NCBI GenBank assembly: GCA_903934285.1
Contig: CAIZNN010000256.1
Coordinates: 1 to 58,405, forward strand
Origin: Akkermansiaceae bacterium
GTDB lineage: Bacteria > Verrucomicrobiota > Verrucomicrobiia > Verrucomicrobiales > Akkermansiaceae
Direction: 5' to 3'
DNA length: 58,405 nucleotides
Numbering within the stretch: the stretch's first letter is position 1; every line of letters starts with the position of its first letter. The notes beneath the pieces are model-generated. The model saw only the letters and a program-made list of their open reading frames with translations, was not told the DNA's origin and ran no database searches. Positions 17,044-30,048 of the stretch are shown piece by piece. The translations under genes and the position numbers were made by a program.

Positions 17044-17458
17044 CACTGGTGCCTTCCTGTCCGTCCTTGCCTCGACTGATGATTTCGAAGTCGGTCGCAT
17101 TCTTCTTGCCGGGGAAACGGTAGAGATATTCGGTGCCCCACGGGTCGAGCGGCACCTTGTCGGCGATGCGGCTCCACATCCGCGGCACCGGCGACGAATT
17201 GGGCTTGTCGACCAGCGCCTTGAGCCCCTGTTGGGTGGTGGGGTATTGGCCGCCATTGAGTTTGTACATGTCCAAGGCATTGCGCAAGGCGGCGCAGTCG
17301 TTGCGGACTTGGGTGAGTTTGGCGGAGTCGCCGATGCCGCGCATGGCGAAGATGGCCCCGCCCAGGATCATCGCGATGATGCCGAGGACGATGACCATTT
17401 CAAGAAGGGTAAAGCCGCCGTTGCGGCGGGCCTTGCGGGAACTAGGGGACAATTTCAT
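17018..17458 (-). CDS. gspG: Major pseudopilin GspG
   Basis: This 146-residue protein carries the prepilin signal RNGGFTLLEMVIVLGIIAMI. The T2SSG core includes NALDMYKLNGGQYPTTQQGLKAL, KVPLDPWGTEYLYRFPG and the calcium-site tail DGQEGTSDDISSQDL. These features distinguish GspG from type IV pilins. It is the first gene of the G-to-D operon (17458 to 9028). The leader CTCCCACCCTCCTC before the ATG is pyrimidine-rich and resembles the anti-Shine-Dalgarno strand. No promoter was recognisable. Confidence 0.95.
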   Translation of the reverse strand: MKLSPSSRKARRNGGFTLLEMVIVLGIIAMILGGAIFAMRGIGDSAKLTQVRNDCAALRNALDMYKLNGGQYPTTQQGLKALVDKPNSSPVPRMWSRIADKVPLDPWGTEYLYRFPGKKNATDFEIISRGKDGQEGTSDDISSQDL

Positions 17459-17615
17459 GAGGAGGGTGGGAGTTTTGTGGCGGCGTCAGCCTTGCACGGA
17501 TCAAAACCCCGGGCGACCCAAAAGTTGTCGGGAATTTTGTTTTGGCAAGCGGGGTGGCCGGAGCCGGCGATGCCGGCTGGTGGCAGGCGCGGCAACCAGC
17601 CGGGCTCCAACAGGT

Positions 17616-17657
17616 GCGAATTCCGCCCTTGACCTGCGGAATTCCGTGAGACATTTT
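17616..17657 (+). promoter_or_regulatory. Candidate promoter and operator of Phd/PIN module 1
   Basis: A -35-like TTGACC (17629-17634) and a poor -10 CATTTT (17652-17657) with 17-base spacing would put transcription at or next to the ATG at 17664. Two copies of GAATTCCG lie 21 bases apart (17618-17625 and 17639-17646). The second is part of the palindrome CGGAATTCCG between the two promoter boxes, a likely autoregulatory operator. Confidence 0.4.
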
Positions 17658-17663
17658 TCTCTC

Positions 17664-17921
17664 ATGAAAACCGCCACCGTTGCCGATTTGCGCAATCACT
17701 TCCCCAAGGTTGTTGCTTGGCTCGAGCAAGGGGAAGATGTCGAAATCCTCCGCCGTGGCAAGCCGGTGGCGTGCCTCGTGCCGCCTCGCTGCGCCAGGCC
17801 GGCCAAGGTTCCAAAAATCGACTTTGCCAAGCAGAACAAGGAAATCTGGGGGGATCGGGTGTTTTCCATGCAAGAAGTCGAGGAGCTGCGAGCCTTTGAA
17901 CTGGAGGGCGAGGAGGGATGA
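17664..17921 (+). CDS. Phd/YefM-family antitoxin
   Basis: This 85-residue antitoxin should neutralise the PIN toxin that follows and repress their shared promoter. The N-terminal TVADLRNHFPKVVAWLEQGE and ILRRGKPVACLVP form the Phd/YefM DNA-binding fold. The charged C-terminal half (KIDFAKQNKEIWGDRVFSMQ) would wrap the toxin. Its stop codon overlaps the toxin ATG (ATGA). Two GAATTCCG boxes lie upstream. Confidence 0.88.
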   Translation: MKTATVADLRNHFPKVVAWLEQGEDVEILRRGKPVACLVPPRCARPAKVPKIDFAKQNKEIWGDRVFSMQEVEELRAFELEGEEG

Positions 17922-18370
17922 GCTTTTTCCCGGACACCAGTTTCCTTTGCGCCCTCTATCGTGAGCAGGGCAACTCGCCAAAGGCGCGGAACTTCTATCA
18001 GTTGCTGGATGGACCGCTGGGGATTTCAACGGCCGTGGTATTTGAGTTCCGCCAATCGGTCAGGCTACAGGTGTTCCTGAATTCCAAGGATGCGACCAAA
18101 GGCTACCGCCAGGCGGAGGCGACGCGGATGCTCGCCAAGTTCGAGCAAAACCTTGCCTCTGGAGCCCTCGTCATCATCCGGTCCGATTGGTCCGAGGTCT
18201 TGCTTATCGCCGAGCGCGTGTCGGCCGCCCACACCATCCGTGGCGGCCACCGCTCATGGGATGTGCTCCACGTCGCTACCGCCCTGCAGCGCGGCTCGCA
18301 AACCCTGCTGTCGTTCGATCTGCGCCAGAGGCCGCTCGCTGCCGCCAACGGCCTGAAGGCCGCGCCCTGA
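17918..18370 (+). CDS. PIN-domain toxin (VapC-like ribonuclease)
   Basis: This is a 150-residue PIN protein, expected to be a Mg-dependent RNase. Acidic residues at the usual positions are D6 (FFPDTSFL), E43 (VVFEFRQ), D115 (HRSWDVLHVATAL) and the D of LLSFDLRQ near residue 134. The gene is translationally coupled to the Phd-type antitoxin. A Phd/YefM antitoxin with a PIN toxin is a common mixed pairing. Confidence 0.88.
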   Translation: MSFFPDTSFLCALYREQGNSPKARNFYQLLDGPLGISTAVVFEFRQSVRLQVFLNSKDATKGYRQAEATRMLAKFEQNLASGALVIIRSDWSEVLLIAERVSAAHTIRGGHRSWDVLHVATALQRGSQTLLSFDLRQRPLAAANGLKAAP

Positions 18371-18481
18371 ACAGCCGCTGACGCCTTTGTCCCGCGCTAT
18401 CGCCGCTGCCAAAAATCCGCTGCCAAATTTCTTGCCAGGGAGCCAGGGGTTTAGCAGGCTGGCCGCCCACATCCCACCCTC

Positions 18482-19705
18482 ATGAACCAAGTCTTATTAA
18501 TTGGAGCCGGCGGCGTCGGCAGTGTCGTTGCCCACAAATGTGCCATGCTGCCGGAGGTGTTCGGTGGCATCACCCTGGCGTCGCGCACGCTGGCGAAGTG
18601 CGAGGCGATCGCCGCGCAAGTCAAACAACGCACCGGCCGGGACATCGCCACGGCGCAGGTGGATGCGGATGATGTGCGGCAGACTGCGGCGCTGATCCGG
18701 CGCACGGGGGCCAAGCTGCTCATCAATGTGGCGTTGCCCTATCAGGATCTGGCGCTGATGGATGCCTGTTTGGAGGCGGGCTGCGATTATCTGGACACGG
18801 CCAACTACGAACCCAAGGAGGTGGCGAAATTCGAGTACGGCTGGCAGTGGGCCTATCAGGACCGCTTTGTCCGGGCCGGGTTGTCGGCGTTGTTAGGCTC
18901 GGGTTTTGACCCCGGGGTGACCAATGTGTTCACCGCGTGGGCGCTCAAGCATCAATTCGATGAAATCCACACCCTCGACATCATCGACGTCAATGGTGGC
19001 GACCACGGCAAGGCGTTTGCGACGAATTTCAACCCGGAAATCAACATCCGCGAGGTCACCGCGGCGTGTCGCCACTATGAAGGCGGGGCCTTTGTGGAGA
19101 CTGCGGCGATGTCGCGGCACCAGGCGTTCACCTGCCCGGACGGGGTTGGCAGCTACGAGATTTACCGGATGTATCATGAGGAGTTGGAATCGCTCGTCAA
19201 ACACCTCCCCAGCTTGCGCCGGGCGCAATTCTGGATGTCGTTCTCGCCCAACTACTTGAAACACCTCGAAGTGTTGCAAAACGTCGGCATGACGCGGATC
19301 GACCCGGTGGAGTTCCAAGGGGTGAAAATCGTGCCGCTGCAATTTCTCAAGGCGGTGTTGCCCGATCCGGGCGAGTTGGGCAAATCCACCACCGGCAGGA
19401 CCTGCATCGGCAATGTGCTCACCGGCCTCAAGGACGGCGTGCCCAAGGCGGTGTACATCTATAACATCTGCGACCACCAAGCATGTTTTGCGGAAGTCGG
19501 GTCGCAGGCGATTTCCTACACCACCGGGGTGCCGGCGATGCTCGGGGCCAAGCAATTGTTGGCGGGTGCCTGGCGCAAGCCCGGCGTCTGGAACATGGAA
19601 CAGCACGATCCTGATAGCTTCATGGCCGATCTGCAAGTCCACGGCCTGCCGTGGCGCTGCCTCGAATTGACGCCAGCGCAAGCCGCCAGCTTCCAAGTGG
19701 CGTGA
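18482..19705 (+). CDS. Saccharopine dehydrogenase family protein, probable carboxynorspermidine synthase
   Basis: This 407-residue oxidoreductase has an N-terminal Rossmann fold (LLIGAGGVGSVVAHKCA). The sequence CDYLDTANYEPKE, GSGFDPGVTNVF and DVNGGDHGKAFATNFNPEIN match carboxynorspermidine dehydrogenases. These enzymes condense aspartate semialdehyde with a diamine or triamine in the alternative polyamine route. The decarboxylase partner (nspC) is not in the window. The leader before the ATG is CACATCCCACCCTC, with no Shine-Dalgarno sequence. The substrate is inferred from family resemblance. Confidence 0.85.
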   Translation: MNQVLLIGAGGVGSVVAHKCAMLPEVFGGITLASRTLAKCEAIAAQVKQRTGRDIATAQVDADDVRQTAALIRRTGAKLLINVALPYQDLALMDACLEAGCDYLDTANYEPKEVAKFEYGWQWAYQDRFVRAGLSALLGSGFDPGVTNVFTAWALKHQFDEIHTLDIIDVNGGDHGKAFATNFNPEINIREVTAACRHYEGGAFVETAAMSRHQAFTCPDGVGSYEIYRMYHEELESLVKHLPSLRRAQFWMSFSPNYLKHLEVLQNVGMTRIDPVEFQGVKIVPLQFLKAVLPDPGELGKSTTGRTCIGNVLTGLKDGVPKAVYIYNICDHQACFAEVGSQAISYTTGVPAMLGAKQLLAGAWRKPGVWNMEQHDPDSFMADLQVHGLPWRCLELTPAQAASFQVA

Positions 19706-19794
19706 ACCACCGCGCCTGCGCCAGGGCTTGCGATTTTTTTAGATCATTTGAGATTTCCCTTGCGCGGGTTGTGGGCGACCACCATATTCCGCCC

Positions 19795-21381
19795 GTGAAG
19801 CGTCTTAAAATCCCACGTTTTGTTGCTGCGGTGTTGCTCGCCGGTTCGTCGCTCGGGTTCGGCCAGTTGAGCTTGAGTTTTTCGACTGGGGCGACCTACC
19901 GCCAAAGCCCGAGTGAGGTGAGTTTTCGGGGAACCGGCACCTCCAGCAGCGGCACTTTCGGTGTGGGGCTGCTGGATGGCTCCGCCACGATCACCCCGTG
20001 CCCAACCAATGGCGCCCTGGCGTGGTTTGCCGCCAATCCTCTGATTGGCTGCCCGCAAGGTGCCACCGCCTACATCGTTGGTGGCGACTTGGACAATAAT
20101 GGGGTGCGCGACGATTTCAGCTATTGGGAAATCACCGCGGTGACGCCAGCGGTGGCGATTGCCCCCGACAGTCCCTTCGCGTGCAAGGTGTATTCCCACC
20201 CACCCTGCGGGTTCCCCATGGATTTGGGGTTCAACGATGGCACCACCACCATTTATTTCAATGTCCAGACCGAAGCGACGAGCGAGTACAAGATCTCGAG
20301 TTATTCCAACTCCAAGACCTACGGCTCGCGTGCCGAGATGGAGACTGAACTCGTGCCCGGCCTCTATGAGTTTTTGTTTCCGGTGCGGCGCAATCCCGGC
20401 GTGACGGTGAAGATCCCGGTGATTCATCGCCTCATTCCAGAGGGTTACCGCAAGCAAAACCATGTGGGCCAAGGGTTCCGCTTCACCAAGCTGAACGGCT
20501 CGCCCTTGGTCTGGTCGGCCGATGGCTATGTGCTCTTGGATCCGCGCGTGGTCAATACCTTCGAATGGGAGGGCACCGGCATTGAGGTGATGATGCCGTT
20601 ATCCGATGTGACCTATTTCTCGATTTTGGACTTTGGCGCGCCGTACGGGGGCGATCCCCTGCGCAATGCGTCGGCAACGGCGCCGACCCTGTTTCCGGGG
20701 TTTGCGGCACCTGGCACGTCCCGCGTGCTGTTGTCCAGTGCGATTGCCACAAGCTGCACGTTGCCGCCAGGATTCATCCCCATCGCCAGCCCGCCCAAGG
20801 AAGGCGTCGCTCAATTCACCATGTTGCGGAGCGCCGCCACCAGTTCCGTGGCCGCGGATAATTCACAACGGATCTTTCAGATGCCGCTCCGCTTCGTCGA
20901 TACCTACGAGGGGTGGGCCGTGGTCAGTTTCAAGCCCGGCACCCCGGCTTCGTCCCGCGAGAAAACGGCCGACCCGGATAAGGACGGCTTCACCAACTGG
21001 GAGGAATACAGTGCGGTTCCGAAAACCAATCCCATGTTAGCCAGCTCCAAGCCGGCGGCCCACACGTTGAACTTTGTCAAAGGCCGTGCAACCCGCTCCA
21101 CCACCGCCGCCACCCCCGGCTTCTGGGAGATGAAAACCATCAAGGCGGACGTTTACCCTGCCATCTCTTATGAATACGAGTTCAGCACGGACTTGCAGAC
21201 TTGGCGGACCATCGGGATCGACGATCCGGATTGGCTCTTGATCAACACAGACGCGGATCCTGCTACCAACACGCCCGGCGAAATCAAGGTGCAGAGCAAA
21301 CACGCGCAGTTGACCGGCGTCGGCTTCCTGCGCGTTAAGAAGGCCGAAACCACCCCCCAAGTTCAGCTCAGCACCGAATAA
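19795..21381 (+). CDS. Secreted protein with EF-hand-like loops, unknown function
   Basis: This 528-residue protein starts with a signal peptide (KRLKIPRFVAAVLLAGSSLG, GTG start at 19795). It contains two calcium-loop-like segments, GGDLDNNGVRDDF and DPDKDGFTNWEEY. The second is the thrombospondin type 3/dockerin-like form common in secreted proteins of this phylum. No catalytic motif, PEP-CTERM or other sorting tail is visible. The region between the loops is beta-rich. The frame is open back to 19651, overlapping the preceding gene, so the start is uncertain. It stands alone between an enzyme gene and rnd. Confidence 0.7.
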   Translation: MKRLKIPRFVAAVLLAGSSLGFGQLSLSFSTGATYRQSPSEVSFRGTGTSSSGTFGVGLLDGSATITPCPTNGALAWFAANPLIGCPQGATAYIVGGDLDNNGVRDDFSYWEITAVTPAVAIAPDSPFACKVYSHPPCGFPMDLGFNDGTTTIYFNVQTEATSEYKISSYSNSKTYGSRAEMETELVPGLYEFLFPVRRNPGVTVKIPVIHRLIPEGYRKQNHVGQGFRFTKLNGSPLVWSADGYVLLDPRVVNTFEWEGTGIEVMMPLSDVTYFSILDFGAPYGGDPLRNASATAPTLFPGFAAPGTSRVLLSSAIATSCTLPPGFIPIASPPKEGVAQFTMLRSAATSSVAADNSQRIFQMPLRFVDTYEGWAVVSFKPGTPASSREKTADPDKDGFTNWEEYSAVPKTNPMLASSKPAAHTLNFVKGRATRSTTAATPGFWEMKTIKADVYPAISYEYEFSTDLQTWRTIGIDDPDWLLINTDADPATNTPGEIKVQSKHAQLTGVGFLRVKKAETTPQVQLSTE

Positions 21382-21479
21382 TCCCCCGTGCCGCCCACTG
21401 CCTGTGGCACTTGCCCGCAGGCCAACCACTTGGCATTCTTGGAAACTTCCCGCCATCTGCCAGCCCTTCCGGATCATTC

Positions 21480-22556
21480 ATGCCTTTGACCCTCATCGAC
21501 ACCCCGGAGGTTCTTGCCAGCTATCTCGCGGCGGGCCGCCTCGGTGAGGCGACCCCGGTGTGTGCGATTGACACGGAGGCGGACAGCCTGCATCGGTATC
21601 GCGAGTCGCTGTGTTTGATCCAGTTCGCCGCTGGTGAGGATTGCCTGCTGATGGACCCGCTGGCCATTCAGGACCTCACGGCGCTGGGCGAGTTTCTGCG
21701 GCGGGCGGTGGTGTGGATGCATGGCGCGGATTATGACATGACCATGCTCAAGCGCCAGTTCGGCGACTTGCCGGCCAAAATTTACGACACCCAGATCGGC
21801 GCGCGCTTGTTAGGCCTGCGGCGCTTCGGCCTGGCCGATTTGGTGCTGCATTACTTCGGCCTGGAACTCTCCAAAACCTCTCAAAAGGCCGATTGGGGCA
21901 AGCGCCCGCTGACCCCGAAGATGGTCGAGTACGCCTTGAACGATGTGCGCTACCTGTTGCCGATGGCCGACCAAATCGTCGCACAGCTCCGCGCCAAAGG
22001 CCGCTATGAGTGGTTTGAGGAAAGCTGCGAGGCCGCCCTCACCAAGGTGCTGGAGCGCGACGATTCGCGCGAGGACGCCTGGCGCATCCAAGGGTCCGGC
22101 AAGTTCGACCCGTACTGCCTCGCCTGCCTGCGCGCCCTCTGGTATTGGCGCGACAACGAGGCCGCCCTCTGGGATCGCCCCTCCTTCATGGTCGCCACCA
22201 ACCGCCAGCTCATCGAGTGGAGCGCCGCCTTGGCCCAGCGCCAGACCATCGCGCTGCCCCGCCATTTCCGCCCGGAGCGGCTGAAACGCTTCAACCACTT
22301 GCTCCAAACCCTCGACGCGCTGCCGGAATCGGAGTGGCCAGCCCGCCCCAAACCCCAGCGCCGCAAGCGCGACCGCGAATTCGAGCGCCAGGTCGAATGC
22401 TTGCTCGAGGTGCGCGATCAGGCCGCCGCCGCACTCGACATCGAGAGCTCGCTCATCGCCTCGCGCGCCGCGCTCGAAACTCTCGCCGCCGATGAGGACG
22501 AGCCCACCGCCGTGCTCTTGTCGTGGCAACTCGACCTGCTCCGTTTGCACCCGTAA
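21480..22556 (+). CDS. rnd: Ribonuclease D
   Basis: This 3'-5' exoribonuclease, which trims tRNA and other stable RNA precursors, has 358 residues. The DEDDy exonuclease motifs are visible: AIDTEADSLHRY (Exo I, D and E), VWMHGADYDMTML (Exo II, D) and YALNDVRYL (Exo III, Y and D). An HRDC domain follows (KFDPYCLACLRALWYWRDNE). The ATG at 21480 gives the family start (MPLTLIDTPEVL). The long open frame on the opposite strand is a shadow. Confidence 0.93.
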   Translation: MPLTLIDTPEVLASYLAAGRLGEATPVCAIDTEADSLHRYRESLCLIQFAAGEDCLLMDPLAIQDLTALGEFLRRAVVWMHGADYDMTMLKRQFGDLPAKIYDTQIGARLLGLRRFGLADLVLHYFGLELSKTSQKADWGKRPLTPKMVEYALNDVRYLLPMADQIVAQLRAKGRYEWFEESCEAALTKVLERDDSREDAWRIQGSGKFDPYCLACLRALWYWRDNEAALWDRPSFMVATNRQLIEWSAALAQRQTIALPRHFRPERLKRFNHLLQTLDALPESEWPARPKPQRRKRDREFERQVECLLEVRDQAAAALDIESSLIASRAALETLAADEDEPTAVLLSWQLDLLRLHP

Positions 22557-22585
22557 CCATGGCGTCGCGGGCCGCCTGCAAGTAG

Positions 22586-25203
<2,618 letters not shown>

Positions 25204-25204
<1 letters not shown>

Positions 25205-25245
25205 TCATTGGTCATTAGTCATTAGTCATTAGTCATTAGTCATTA
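25204..25245 (+). repeat. Heptamer tandem array, left (6 x GTCATTR)
   Basis: Six perfect 7-base units, one GTCATTG followed by five GTCATTA, begin at the last base of the gyrB stop codon. The array ends ten bases before the ATG of the four-helix-bundle gene. It resembles the short tandemly repeated repetitive sequences known in cyanobacteria and several other phyla. Confidence 0.95.
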
Positions 25246-25254
25246 GGGAAGAGC

Positions 25255-25647
25255 ATGAACACTTCAGTCAACGATCTTGAGATTTACCGGGAGTCGATGC
25301 GTATCGGCGAGGTGGTCTGGGAATTCGTTGCCGGATGCTCATTCTTTGCCAAGGATACTGTGGGCAAACAATTGGTGCGCTCGGCCGATTCCATGGCCGC
25401 CAATCTCGCCGAAGGCTATGGCCGTTATCATTTCAAAGAGAATCAGAAGTTCTGCTATTATTCCCGTGGCTCCGCCCAGGAAACCCAAACCTGGATTGAA
25501 AAGGCCGTTAGACGTGGACTGATTCCCGATGAATCCGCACGCGAACTCTATCACGATCTCGACACCTTCAAAAAACGCCTGAACGCCTACATCCGCTCCA
25601 TCGGCCCCGTCGATTCCGACCCCAATGGGCCAGTTACTAGTCATTAG
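25255..25647 (+). CDS. Four-helix-bundle protein (S23 / rRNA intervening-sequence type)
   Basis: This 130-residue helical protein is of the family first seen as ORFs in 23S rRNA intervening sequences. The core contains SADSMAANLAEGYGRYHFKENQKF and ARELYHDLDTFKKRLNAYI. The biochemical role of the family is unknown. It is inserted between gyrB and gyrA and flanked by heptamer arrays. Its last three codons and stop (TCAT-TAG region) are supplied by the array. Unlike its neighbours it has a Shine-Dalgarno-like GGGAAGAG just before the ATG, which fits a transferred cassette. Confidence 0.88.
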   Translation: MNTSVNDLEIYRESMRIGEVVWEFVAGCSFFAKDTVGKQLVRSADSMAANLAEGYGRYHFKENQKFCYYSRGSAQETQTWIEKAVRRGLIPDESARELYHDLDTFKKRLNAYIRSIGPVDSDPNGPVTSH

Positions 25648-25667
25648 TCATTGGTCATTGGTCATTG
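25640..25667 (+). repeat. Heptamer tandem array, middle (4 x GTCATTR)
   Basis: One GTCATTA unit is followed by three GTCATTG units. The stop codon of the four-helix-bundle gene (25645-25647) lies across the first two units. The last three units pair perfectly with the inverted CCAATGA array downstream. Confidence 0.95.
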
Positions 25668-25712
25668 GTAAAGACAAAGAAAAGACACTTCCTCTTCCCC
25701 AGTGACTCTTGA

Positions 25713-25768
25713 CCAATGACCAATGACCAATGACCAATGACCAATGACCAATGACCAATGACCAATGA
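25713..25768 (+). repeat. Heptamer tandem array, inverted (8 x CCAATGA)
   Basis: Eight exact copies of CCAATGA occupy this stretch. They are the reverse complement of the GTCATTG units at 25647-25667, so a perfect stem of 22 bp with about 45 bases of loop can form in DNA or RNA just upstream of gyrA. A pyrimidine tract follows at 25769-25791. Confidence 0.95.
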
Positions 25769-25791
25769 CTTCCTCTTCCTCCTCCTCTTCC

Positions 25792-25808
25792 CCAATGACC
25801 ATTGACCA

Positions 25809-25819
<11 letters not shown>
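25792..25819 (+). repeat. Heptamer array overlapping the gyrA start codon
   Basis: Four units (CCAATGA, CCATTGA, CCAATGA, CTATTGA) run through the gyrA start: the ATG at 25809 lies within the third unit. The fourth unit supplies most of codons 2-4 of gyrA. No Shine-Dalgarno sequence precedes the ATG. Confidence 0.92.
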
Positions 25820-28409
<2,590 letters not shown>

Positions 28410-28427
<18 letters not shown>

Positions 28428-28474
28428 CCCGCCTGCACTCAACAATTACAGGCGGGCTAAAGCCCGCGCTCCAT
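28410..28474. repeat. Perfect 26-bp palindrome at the gyrA 3' end (REP-like, possible terminator)
   Basis: The left arm 28410-28435 and the right arm 28449-28474 are exact reverse complements around a 13-base loop. Each arm contains a smaller palindrome, GCGGGCTTTAGCCCGC. The gyrA stop codon lies in the left arm. The element separates convergent gyrA and moeB and could stop transcription in both directions. Nested palindromes of this kind are typical substrates of RAYT transposases. Confidence 0.88.
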
Positions 28475-28480
28475 CCCCCC

Positions 28481-29608
28481 TCACCACCCCTGCTCGAGCC
28501 AGGCGTCCATCCCGCCACTGACGTTCTTGACGCGGGTGAATCCGTTGTCTAACAACAATTTCACGGCCTTGGCCGAGCGCCCGCCGGCCTTGCAATGAAT
28601 GAGGATCTCGCGGTCGCGCGGCAGGGTGTCCAAGTGTTCCGGCAGGGTGGCCAGCGGCAGCAGCCGGGCTTGCGGAATGTGGGCAAGCGCGTGCTCGTTA
28701 GGCTCGCGCACATCAAGCAGCAGGCCCGCGTATGATTCTATCAGGAGCGTGCGCAGTTCGGTGACGGTGATGGATTCCATGGTGTTTGAGGTCAGAGTGC
28801 AAGGGGTGGCTGCGGTGGTCTCGGCATTGGCGACCTGTTGGATGTCCGCCGCCTCGCCGCACAGCCGGCAGCCCGGGTCGCGGCGCAAACTCAGCGTGCG
28901 GAACCCGCTGCTCAGCGCGTCATATACGGTGAGCCGGCCAAGCGGAATTTCGCCGATGCCGAGAATCAACTTGATGGCCTCCAGCGCCTGCAACGAGCCG
29001 ATGATGCCCGGCAGCACGCCCAGCACCCCGGCCTCCGCGCATGAGGGCACCGCTCCCGCCGCCGGCATGTTAGGCAGGAGGCAGCGGTAACACGGCCCGC
29101 CCAAGTGCGGCGCAAACACCGTCACCTGCCCCTCAAAACGCTGGATCGCCCCATACACTAACGGCTTGCCGAGGAAAAACGCCGCATCGTTGGTGAGAAA
29201 ACGCGTCGGGAAATTGTCCGAGCCATCGAGCAGGATGTCATAATCCTTGGCGATCGCCAACGCGTTGTCCGGGGTGAAGCGCACCGCATGGCACTCGACT
29301 GTGACGTGCGGATTGACCTCGCGCAAGCGGGCGGCAGCGCTCTCCAGCTTGGCTTTGCCCAGCCAGGACTCGCCGTGCAGGATCTGCCGTTGCAGGTTCG
29401 ACACTTCCACCACATCGGGGTCGACCAAGCCGAGGCGGCCGACCCCGGCGGCGGCCAGATAGAGTGCGGCCGGCGAGCCGAGTCCGCCGCAGCCGATGAG
29501 CAGCACCGAGGCGTGCTTCAAGCGCAGTTGGCCGTCCACACCCACTCCAGGAATGAGCAGGTGGCGCGAGTAGCGAAGCGATTCCGCCGCTGACAATCCG
29601 TGGGCCAT
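28481..29608 (-). CDS. moeB: MoeB/ThiF-type adenylyltransferase with C-terminal rhodanese domain
   Basis: This E1-like enzyme activates the C-terminus of a MoaD/ThiS-like sulfur carrier, and the rhodanese domain supplies sulfur. It has 375 residues from the ATG at 29608. The ThiF domain shows GCGGLGSPAALYLAAAGVG, the nucleotide-binding DPDVVEVSNLQRQ, a DGSDNFPTR loop, zinc cysteines (CYRC and CRLC) and a probable catalytic Cys in VPSCAEAG. The rhodanese active site is HCKAGGRS. Longer starts at 29638 or 29668 are possible. No moaD, moaE or thi genes adjoin. Confidence 0.92.
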   Translation of the reverse strand: MAHGLSAAESLRYSRHLLIPGVGVDGQLRLKHASVLLIGCGGLGSPAALYLAAAGVGRLGLVDPDVVEVSNLQRQILHGESWLGKAKLESAAARLREVNPHVTVECHAVRFTPDNALAIAKDYDILLDGSDNFPTRFLTNDAAFFLGKPLVYGAIQRFEGQVTVFAPHLGGPCYRCLLPNMPAAGAVPSCAEAGVLGVLPGIIGSLQALEAIKLILGIGEIPLGRLTVYDALSSGFRTLSLRRDPGCRLCGEAADIQQVANAETTAATPCTLTSNTMESITVTELRTLLIESYAGLLLDVREPNEHALAHIPQARLLPLATLPEHLDTLPRDREILIHCKAGGRSAKAVKLLLDNGFTRVKNVSGGMDAWLEQGW

Positions 29609-29883
29609 GGCGAGGGCACCATGCACCGGGTATCCCATTTCTCCAAGCTCTTCGTTCTTTGTTCCCACGCTTCCAAGATTCTGGTCTCTTGCTCGGGCGT
29701 GAACTCCGGTTCCGCCTTCAAAAGGAACGGGATGCTGCGGGTTCTCGCCACCTTGGTGAAAAACATCCGCACCGCCGTGGTGGTGTCCAAGCCCATTTCC
29801 GCAAAGATCTCCTCCACCTCTTCTTTCAGGCTTCGCTCCATCCGTACTTGTAATTTCACCGAATTCGCGTTCATGCGGGACAT
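29518..29883 (-). CDS. RelB/DinJ-like antitoxin, orphan, with read-through tail
   Basis: The first about 80 residues (VKLQVRMERSLKEEVEEIFA, TTTAVRMFFTKVARTRSIPF) match the ribbon-helix-helix RelB/DinJ antitoxins. Beyond residue 85 the frame continues for about 36 residues that overlap the 5' end of moeB in a different frame. These look like non-native sequence, so the normal C-terminus was probably lost. No RelE-type toxin is next to it. It may be a decaying remnant or a solitary regulator. The start is the ATG at 29883 or 29874. Confidence 0.7.
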   Translation of the reverse strand: MSRMNANSVKLQVRMERSLKEEVEEIFAEMGLDTTTAVRMFFTKVARTRSIPFLLKAEPEFTPEQETRILEAWEQRTKSLEKWDTRCMVPSPWPTDCQRRNRFATRATCSFLEWVWTANCA

Positions 29884-30048
29884 TTTAGCCGATTTGGGGG
29901 CTGTTGCAATCCAATTGTCCGCTCCCCTCGCGCCATTTGTCCCGTCTTGTCCGCAAAACCCAAGACATTACAATCCAAGACGCAACATGAGAATTTTTCC
30001 ATCCAATCTTCCAGCCCCTTATTTCCTGCCAAAGATCTCCGCCGGTCT

